Source of the DNA: Candidatus Sabulitectum sp.
GTDB taxonomy: Bacteria > Fermentibacterota > Fermentibacteria > Fermentibacterales > JCC-6
Assembly: GCA_023136985.1 (NCBI GenBank)
Contig: JAGLQD010000291.1
Coordinates: 1-12,943 of the forward strand
DNA length: 12,943 nt
Reading direction: 5' to 3'
Translations under genes and position numbers: made by a program
Shown here: positions 9,001 through 12,943 of the stretch, in pieces
Position numbering within the stretch: the stretch's first letter is position 1
Layout of the letters: the number at the start of each line of letters is the position of its first letter
The notes under the pieces: model-generated
The model's input: only the letters and a program-made list of their open reading frames with translations
The model's database searches: none
Told to the model about the DNA's origin: nothing

Positions 9001-9801
9001 ACAGCAGTATTACCAGAGAAACACAAACTTGTAGATGAAATAGCCGAGAGTCAAAAGGAAGTTTTCAGCAAACTTGGAGATCCCGAAACAAGAGCATCTT
9101 CAAGTGTGCGTCAAACTCTTCAGCGCAAACTAAATGACCTCAAGAAAAAGTACATACAGACATATCTTTCCTTACACAGCAAAGCAAGATTAGGAGTAAA
9201 TGGGAAAAAGCGTAAAGCATCACTGATGAAAGACAAAAGGTTAGAAGTTCTTAAAGACCTTTCTACGATTGAATTAATGCCTCGTCAGCATCTCACAGAT
9301 TTTCAAAACAAACTACCTAACTTGAAAATCTGCTTCTCTCTTATCGAGCAAGAAATGAATACATCCCCATATTGTCCACATTGCAATTACAAACCAAGCG
9401 TAGAACTGCCAACAGCACCTACAGATGCTGCTCTTGATCGAATGGATGATGATTTAGACAATCTGTTAAACAACTGGACTCAAACACTTATCAGCAACCT
9501 AGAGGATCCTACAACAAAACAAAACCTTGAGCTTCTTAAGCCGGAAGACAAGAACTTAGTAATGAACTTTGTAAGCAAGAAAGAGTTGCCAGAAGATTTA
9601 AGCAAAGACTTCATACACGCATTAACCAATGCACTCTCTGGATTACAGAAGGTTCAAGTTGATATCATAGACCTAAGACAAGCTCTTCTTGCCGGGGGGT
9701 CACCTATAACCAAAGACGAAATGAAGAAGAGGTTTGAGCAATACCTTGATGAAGTTACCAGGGGGAAAGAGCCAGGGAAAGTTAGGATAGTGTTGGAGTA
9801 G
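6070..9801 (+). CDS. brxC: BREX large ATPase BrxC (DUF6079-type, PglY-like)
   Basis: BrxC is the large AAA-like ATPase found in BREX systems; it is needed for defence and is thought to work on DNA together with the methyltransferase. This 1243-aa protein has the expected length of about 1200. It starts at ATG 6070 after AGGGGAG (6055-6061). Walker A is GNYGTGKS at 67-74, followed by HLMSV; Walker B is LLLIVDELLDFL at 173-184 with D178/E179. The long middle is mixed alpha/beta, and a mostly helical stretch runs from about 860. Near the C-terminus CPHC (1102-1105), with C1088 before it, forms a possible zinc site typical of these proteins. No frameshift or missing catalytic residue is seen, so it should be active. 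G+C is low compared with the Fic region. A 120-base gap separates it from the next gene. Confidence 0.92.
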   Translation: MKYGELIQFNPIESVIQLRDADKAPVVRNLVETYVISDEMAYKLINLVIPQLQFEKPADNKGLMIVGNYGTGKSHLMSVISGFAENSDLLPFLNNKEVSAAAAQISGKFKVIRAEIGSTTMTLRDIVVDLLEEHLDSMGVSYSFPLSSEVSNNKQPLEEMMAAFYQVYPDQGLLLIVDELLDFLRTRKEMALILDLNFLREIGEVCKDLRFRFMAGVQEAIFDSPRFAFVADSLRRVETRFEQVSIARKDVKFVVAERLLKKTVEQQKQIRDHLLPLCKFYSRMNERLDEFVNLFPVHPDYINTFEQVTVVEKREILKTLSLTMKEILDKDVPENEPGLIAYDSYWNTILETPSIRADDKIKEVVKCSQVLESRIKQAFTRPPYKSMALRLIYALSVNRLTTGDIHSPLGATSEVLRDSLCLYQPGIEDMGGDPALDLLTLVETVLREIHKTVSGQFISKNPENRQFYLDVEKIDDFDAHIEERAESLDLSKLDTYYYEALKRIMECRDIPTYVTGYKIWQHELEWVERKAPRKGYLFFGAPNERSTAVPSRDFYLYFIQPFEPPRFRNETKSDELFFKLKNYDDDFKIAIRNYAASSDLATTSTGKAKATYESKSREFLRELVRWLQKNMTAAFEVTFQGKTKTLAGWMKKNSIRGFSGSGTHDQINFRDLVNSVAGSCLGVHFQDQGPDYPFFTVLITSSNRAQAAQDTLRAISGAKRTKQATAILDALEVLEDDRLDPSKSQYSKYILALLKKKGQGQVVNRSEIIQDDNGVDYLAKDTLRLEPDWTAVVLAALVYSGDLVLAIPGKKFDATSLSLLAATNIKDLEEFKHIEWPKDWNLPAMKALFELIGLAPGMAHSVTQGSNDSVAQLQKSISNTVEQLVLTKQVLNTGLLFWNRNILSEEETRSYSKKLDATKEFLESMQPYNTPGKLKNFRSSRQDVESHDSGLDAMEEVNSVKKIIDELGPIASYLSTATAVLPEKHKLVDEIAESQKEVFSKLGDPETRASSSVRQTLQRKLNDLKKKYIQTYLSLHSKARLGVNGKKRKASLMKDKRLEVLKDLSTIELMPRQHLTDFQNKLPNLKICFSLIEQEMNTSPYCPHCNYKPSVELPTAPTDAALDRMDDDLDNLLNNWTQTLISNLEDPTTKQNLELLKPEDKNLVMNFVSKKELPEDLSKDFIHALTNALSGLQKVQVDIIDLRQALLAGGSPITKDEMKKRFEQYLDEVTRGKEPGKVRIVLE

Positions 9802-9921
9802 AAATGTTAGTAGCAGTGAATTGCTCTGATGGAAAGCTAAATAATCCCCGCAGGATTTGGCTTTGGAAAAGAGAAAACAGAGAAAGGGCTTTTGTATTAA
9901 TTAGGGCGAGAGGAAAGAATA

Positions 9922-11514
9922 GTGGACTTGTTCAGAAAACTAATAGAGGAAGCAGATTCTCTTGTAGATGACAGTAAACCAGATCGGGCTCTTGAATTTG
10001 TTCGTGAAGCCCAATTAGAACTGAAGAAGATCGGAGCATCTGTCTTGATGCATGAAGCAACCGTAGCACGCTTGCTTATCGATATTGGTGAACAGCTATG
10101 GGATTCAGAAGTAACGCAAGAAGGCCTTACATTTTTAGAGGATAATCTGGTAGCACTTGGCAAGATGATTCAACTAGCCTCACTTGAATACAATATTGGG
10201 AATGCAAAGAAGACTCTCTATAGTATTTCACGATTGAAGAACAAGCAGATATTTACTCCAGAATCGATTAGTTTGCTTTTAGAAGCAAAGGATCATTACT
10301 GGAGAGCTCTTAAAGCAAATGTACCTATGCAATTGAGCAGGCAATTATGTGTAAACCTGGCAAATGTACTGGACTCTTCTGGCAGATTGGTTGAGGCTCT
10401 CTTTTGGTATGATCAGGCTCTTTCTATTGATCCAACTTTTTGTATGGCACATCACAATAGAGCAATTGCTTTGCAGTTCTTGAATCGGCTTTCTGGGTCT
10501 TTTTCTATCTCACTAATTGAAGAAATCAGAAAATCATTCACCTTGGCAAAAACTGATCCTGATCTGTTTCCACATCTTGCAGATCAAGCACAAAAGCAGA
10601 TTGAACTCTTGCAGCTCAGATTGCAGGAACTGGGCTGGGATGATGAGAGAATTGCAGAGGATAAAAAACAACATGAAGCTGAATATGAACAGCACGATGA
10701 GTATTGGAAATTCTGTCTGGCCAATCATCTTGCTTTGTCAGAGCATGGTCTTTACTGCAAATGTGTAGGGGTGCGACGGGATGATCTCTCAATTGTTAAG
10801 CAATCTGGTTCCATTGCAGGTGATTTTGTTCCAAGGCTTGAGTTGCTTCTAAATCGTATTAAATCGGAGTTTTGCTATGCAAGAGTTCTTTACTACCAAT
10901 CCTTAAAGCCTGAGACCAAATGGCATACAGATACTTACCAGAGTACATTTACTGAGTTATATGAAGGTGAGGCAATTGGTATTGAAGAAGAGTTCCTGCG
11001 TAACAGTTTCAGACTCTGCTTTGGAATCCTTGATAAAATAGCCCAGGGTTTGAACGAGCTTTTTTCTTTTGCTGAACCAGAAGAAAAGCTTTATTTTGAA
11101 AGTTTCTGGCGTAAAAACGGCAAGCAAGGAACAAAACGTTGGGAGTTAATCAATAGTCAGAACAATACGAGCCTTGTTGCCCTTTTTAGTCTCGCTACTG
11201 ATTTGAATGCAAATAAAGGAGAATGGGGATTTTTCAAAGAGTATAGAAATCGAATGGAGCATGGTCTCTTAGTCTTACTCAAAGATGGTTCTGAGAATCT
11301 ACCTGCATACATATCACCAGAACGAATCCAATGTACGGCTGTTTCAATTGGAGAATTCAAAAAGCATACAATGCAGATGCTTCAATTCACAAGGTCAGCA
11401 ATATTCAGCTTTGCCTTTTGTGTACGAATTGAAGGCCAGAAAAAATTAAGTGAGAACAAAAAAGAGAATGCAACTAAATTGCAATTAGGGAAAAAGGCAA
11501 TTGGGAAGGTTTAG
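9922..11514 (+). CDS. TPR protein with LA2681-like HEPN domain, probable RNase, inside the BREX operon
   Basis: A 530-aa protein starting at GTG 9922; an AGAGGAA ribosome site lies just upstream and an in-frame stop at 9898-9900 rules out a longer start. Residues 1-about 230 are helical with TPR-type repeats, the clearest at about 140-173 (NLANVLDSSGRLVEALFWYDQAL) and the next at about 174-190. The C-terminal half, about 290-510, looks like the HEPN domain of the LA2681 type. It has a helix with RLCFGILDKIAQGLNELF and then a R442-N443-R-M-E-H447 motif after SLVALFSLATDLN. RNxxxH is the catalytic signature of HEPN RNases. TPR plus HEPN is the known architecture of that family. The protein is not one of the BREX-3 core genes, yet lies between brxC and pglXI on the same strand. 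It probably cuts RNA when infection is sensed, causing dormancy or death (inference). No nucleotidyltransferase antitoxin is seen next to it. Confidence 0.75.
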   Translation: MDLFRKLIEEADSLVDDSKPDRALEFVREAQLELKKIGASVLMHEATVARLLIDIGEQLWDSEVTQEGLTFLEDNLVALGKMIQLASLEYNIGNAKKTLYSISRLKNKQIFTPESISLLLEAKDHYWRALKANVPMQLSRQLCVNLANVLDSSGRLVEALFWYDQALSIDPTFCMAHHNRAIALQFLNRLSGSFSISLIEEIRKSFTLAKTDPDLFPHLADQAQKQIELLQLRLQELGWDDERIAEDKKQHEAEYEQHDEYWKFCLANHLALSEHGLYCKCVGVRRDDLSIVKQSGSIAGDFVPRLELLLNRIKSEFCYARVLYYQSLKPETKWHTDTYQSTFTELYEGEAIGIEEEFLRNSFRLCFGILDKIAQGLNELFSFAEPEEKLYFESFWRKNGKQGTKRWELINSQNNTSLVALFSLATDLNANKGEWGFFKEYRNRMEHGLLVLLKDGSENLPAYISPERIQCTAVSIGEFKKHTMQMLQFTRSAIFSFAFCVRIEGQKKLSENKKENATKLQLGKKAIGKV

Positions 11515-11594
11515 TATCGGTAATAACCTACTTAGTAAGCTGAAATTGCAAGGCAAATCGAATGAGATTTCTCCTTTAAAGGAAGTGGGCACTT

Positions 11595-11849
11595 GTGGTT
11601 ACTTGTGACAGCTATGACATAAACAAAGAAAAGAAAGTATTGGTAGTTTACAAGTCTTTAGACAAAAAAAGAACAATCGTCTGTTATGATGACCAAAACG
11701 GAGTGACGAAGGAAACCGAAGGGTTTCTGTGGGTAAGAACGAAGCATATTCTTACTGGAACACCAGGAGTTTGGTCAAAGGCTAAATGGGAGAAGATCGC
11801 TCCTCTCTCCAAGATTGAGTACTCCATTGTTGATGAGGAAAAAGAATGA
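11595..11849 (+). CDS. Small hypothetical protein in the BREX operon (84 aa)
   Basis: No family recognised. Start is GTG 11595, with AAAGGAAG at 11578-11585 nine bases upstream; that site lies in a 12-bp palindrome, TCCTTTAAAGGA (11572-11583). The product is charged and soluble, with a likely beta strand (KKVLVVYK) near the start, an aromatic block (FLWVRTKHILTGTPGVW) in the middle and an acidic tail. Its TGA stop overlaps the ATG of the next gene (ATGA), so the two are probably co-translated. It follows the HEPN gene by 80 bases. It could be a partner or antidote of the HEPN protein, but nothing in the sequence proves that. Confidence 0.7.
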   Translation: MVTCDSYDINKEKKVLVVYKSLDKKRTIVCYDDQNGVTKETEGFLWVRTKHILTGTPGVWSKAKWEKIAPLSKIEYSIVDEEKE

Positions 11850-12430
11850 TCAATAATGGTCTAAAGTTTATTACAGCAAACAGCTTAATGAACATGTCAT
11901 GGGACCAAGTCAGCCAATGGTATAGCCACTTTATTGAAATTAGTGTTAGAACATATTTAACTACTCCTAGCGCCTATCAAAGGGAGAAGAATAAGAAACA
12001 TTTGGGAACAGTGTGTTTATTTGATCCTGCTTTTACAAGCAAATATTTATCACAGACCATTCTTAACTCTCAAGTCGGATCTGCTGCTATTTGTGGTACT
12101 TTGGGGCTCGACAACAATGGAAGACCAAGTTTGTGGTTTCAAAATAATGAGAGTATTGGGCAACTGTGGGCAGAGCCTACTGACAAAGGAACAAACTGTA
12201 ATCTTACGAAAATTGTACTATTAGAAGAAAAGCCTGATATTGGCTTAGATCAATTGCATGTCTTTCCAATTGAGAATGTTAATGGATATAGAGCATTATA
12301 CTTCAGTGAAAATTTGTTAACAGATGTCCCTGTGGGTAAAAGATTATCCTGGGTCACAACAGAATGTAATGCACAGGGGAGTCATCTTACTGAGAGTGGT
12401 CATATGGAGGATAAAAATGTCATCGAATAG
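11846..12430 (+). CDS. Hypothetical protein preceding pglXI (194 aa)
   Basis: No family recognised. ATG 11846 overlaps the previous stop and has GAGGAA at 11835-11840 as ribosome site. The first 50 residues are probably helical (WDQVSQWYSHFIEISVRTYL), followed by an alternating beta/loop stretch with GTLGLDNNGRPSLWF. No membrane helix, signal peptide, P-loop or nuclease motif is seen. Its last 14 bases overlap the start of pglXI in another frame, so its translation is tied to that of the methyltransferase. Lower G+C is shared with the other BREX genes. It may be a regulator or specificity partner of the HEPN protein or of PglXI; this is only inferred from position. Confidence 0.75.
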   Translation: MINNGLKFITANSLMNMSWDQVSQWYSHFIEISVRTYLTTPSAYQREKNKKHLGTVCLFDPAFTSKYLSQTILNSQVGSAAICGTLGLDNNGRPSLWFQNNESIGQLWAEPTDKGTNCNLTKIVLLEEKPDIGLDQLHVFPIENVNGYRALYFSENLLTDVPVGKRLSWVTTECNAQGSHLTESGHMEDKNVIE

Positions 12431-12943
12431 TAGTAAATCCCTGTTTTCAGAAGAGAATACAGTAAAACCAAAAGGGCCAGTTGAGTGTTTAGGAATTACA
12501 TTTGAAAATGATGAGAAGCGCAGAGAGCATTTCCTGGAAATACTAAAAGAGAAACTGAAAGACCCAGAGTTTCGAAAGATTGAAGGATTCCCAATTGGAG
12601 AAGATGAGGATATTTTAGCTCTTTCTGATCCTCCATACTACACAGCTTGTCCAAATCCTTGGATTGGAGATTTTGTTAAACTTTGGGAGAGCCAGAAACC
12701 ACCGAGCAATGGCAAGCCCTATCATAGAGAACCCTTTGCAGCAGATGTAAGCGAAGGCAAAAACGACCCCATATACAACGCTCATTCTTACCATACAAAA
12801 GTGCCCCACAAAGCGATCATGCGTTACATTCTTCACTATACAGAACCTGGTGATATTGTTTTTGACGGGTTTTGTGGAACCGGAATGACAGGTGTTGCAG
12901 CTCAGATGTGTGGGGATAGAATAACAGTCCAATCTCTTGGTTA
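12417..12943 (+). CDS. pglXI: BREX-3 adenine-specific DNA methyltransferase PglXI (partial, runs off the right edge)
   Basis: Marks host DNA by methylating an adenine in a short target, so that BREX can tell self from phage. 175 codons are in the window; no stop occurs before the edge. ATG 12417 is preceded by a strong GGAGG (12406-12410) six bases upstream, and overlaps the 194-aa gene by 14 bases. Residues 71-74 are DPPY, the catalytic motif IV, in the family-typical stretch DPPYYTACPNP. Residues 150-156 (DGFCGTG) with MTGVAA form motif I, the S-adenosylmethionine pocket. Motif IV coming before motif I is the order of the beta class of amino-methyltransferases. The gene order brxF-brxC-pglXI fits BREX type 3. 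Helicase brxHII, pglZ and brxA should follow outside the window. Confidence 0.88.
   Translation, partial: MSSNSSKSLFSEENTVKPKGPVECLGITFENDEKRREHFLEILKEKLKDPEFRKIEGFPIGEDEDILALSDPPYYTACPNPWIGDFVKLWESQKPPSNGKPYHREPFAADVSEGKNDPIYNAHSYHTKVPHKAIMRYILHYTEPGDIVFDGFCGTGMTGVAAQMCGDRITVQSLG

Noticed and set aside
9922..10768. Short overlapping frames inside the HEPN gene on both strands
   Set aside because: They are shadows of the long 530-codon frame, which has clear domain features.
1..12943. tRNA genes, rRNA, CRISPR arrays, transposase or integrase
   Set aside because: No cloverleaf, spaced direct repeats or transposase/integrase motifs were noticed on either strand.

Overview
The window reads as bacterial DNA using the standard code (TGA acts as a stop at several gene ends). 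Shine-Dalgarno sites and sigma70-like promoters are clear. Genus cannot be told from the sequence. The class III cyclase/TolB-like/TPR architecture at the left edge is common in environmental Gram-negative and candidate-phylum bacteria, so an uncultured lineage is plausible (inference).

Layout. (1) 1-2142, minus strand: a large adenylate cyclase with a TolB-like middle and a long TPR array, running off the left edge. (2) 2143-2428: a short divergent region with a promoter and a perfect 11-bp inverted repeat. (3) 2429-3206: a broken AAA_14/DUF4143 ATPase with an out-of-frame internal deletion. Its last codons overlap a 208-aa cysteine-rich protein of unknown function (3199-3825). (4) 3826-5380: a two-gene unit with its own promoter and operator-like repeats. 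It encodes a Fic (DUF4172-type) AMP-transferase and a translationally coupled 101-aa protein. (5) 5381-5533: promoter region. (6) 5534-12943, plus strand: a BREX type 3 phage-defence operon. It contains brxF, brxC, three non-core genes, and the first 175 codons of the pglXI DNA methyltransferase, which runs off the right edge. The remaining BREX-3 genes (helicase brxHII, phosphatase pglZ, brxA) would be expected downstream.

The main point of interest is the cargo between brxC and pglXI. It comprises a 530-aa TPR protein with a C-terminal HEPN domain of the LA2681-like kind (RNxxxH motif at 442-447, a probable RNase), then an 84-aa and a 194-aa protein of no recognised family. The 84-aa, 194-aa and pglXI genes are chained by overlapping start and stop codons, so they are likely made together with the methyltransferase. 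My reading is that a HEPN RNase has been built into BREX-3, perhaps as a back-up suicide or RNA-cleaving arm, with the two small proteins as possible regulators. This is inference.

Base composition changes along the window. The Fic/Cys-rich region is visibly richer in G+C than the BREX part, in keeping with a patchwork of separately acquired defence and stress modules.
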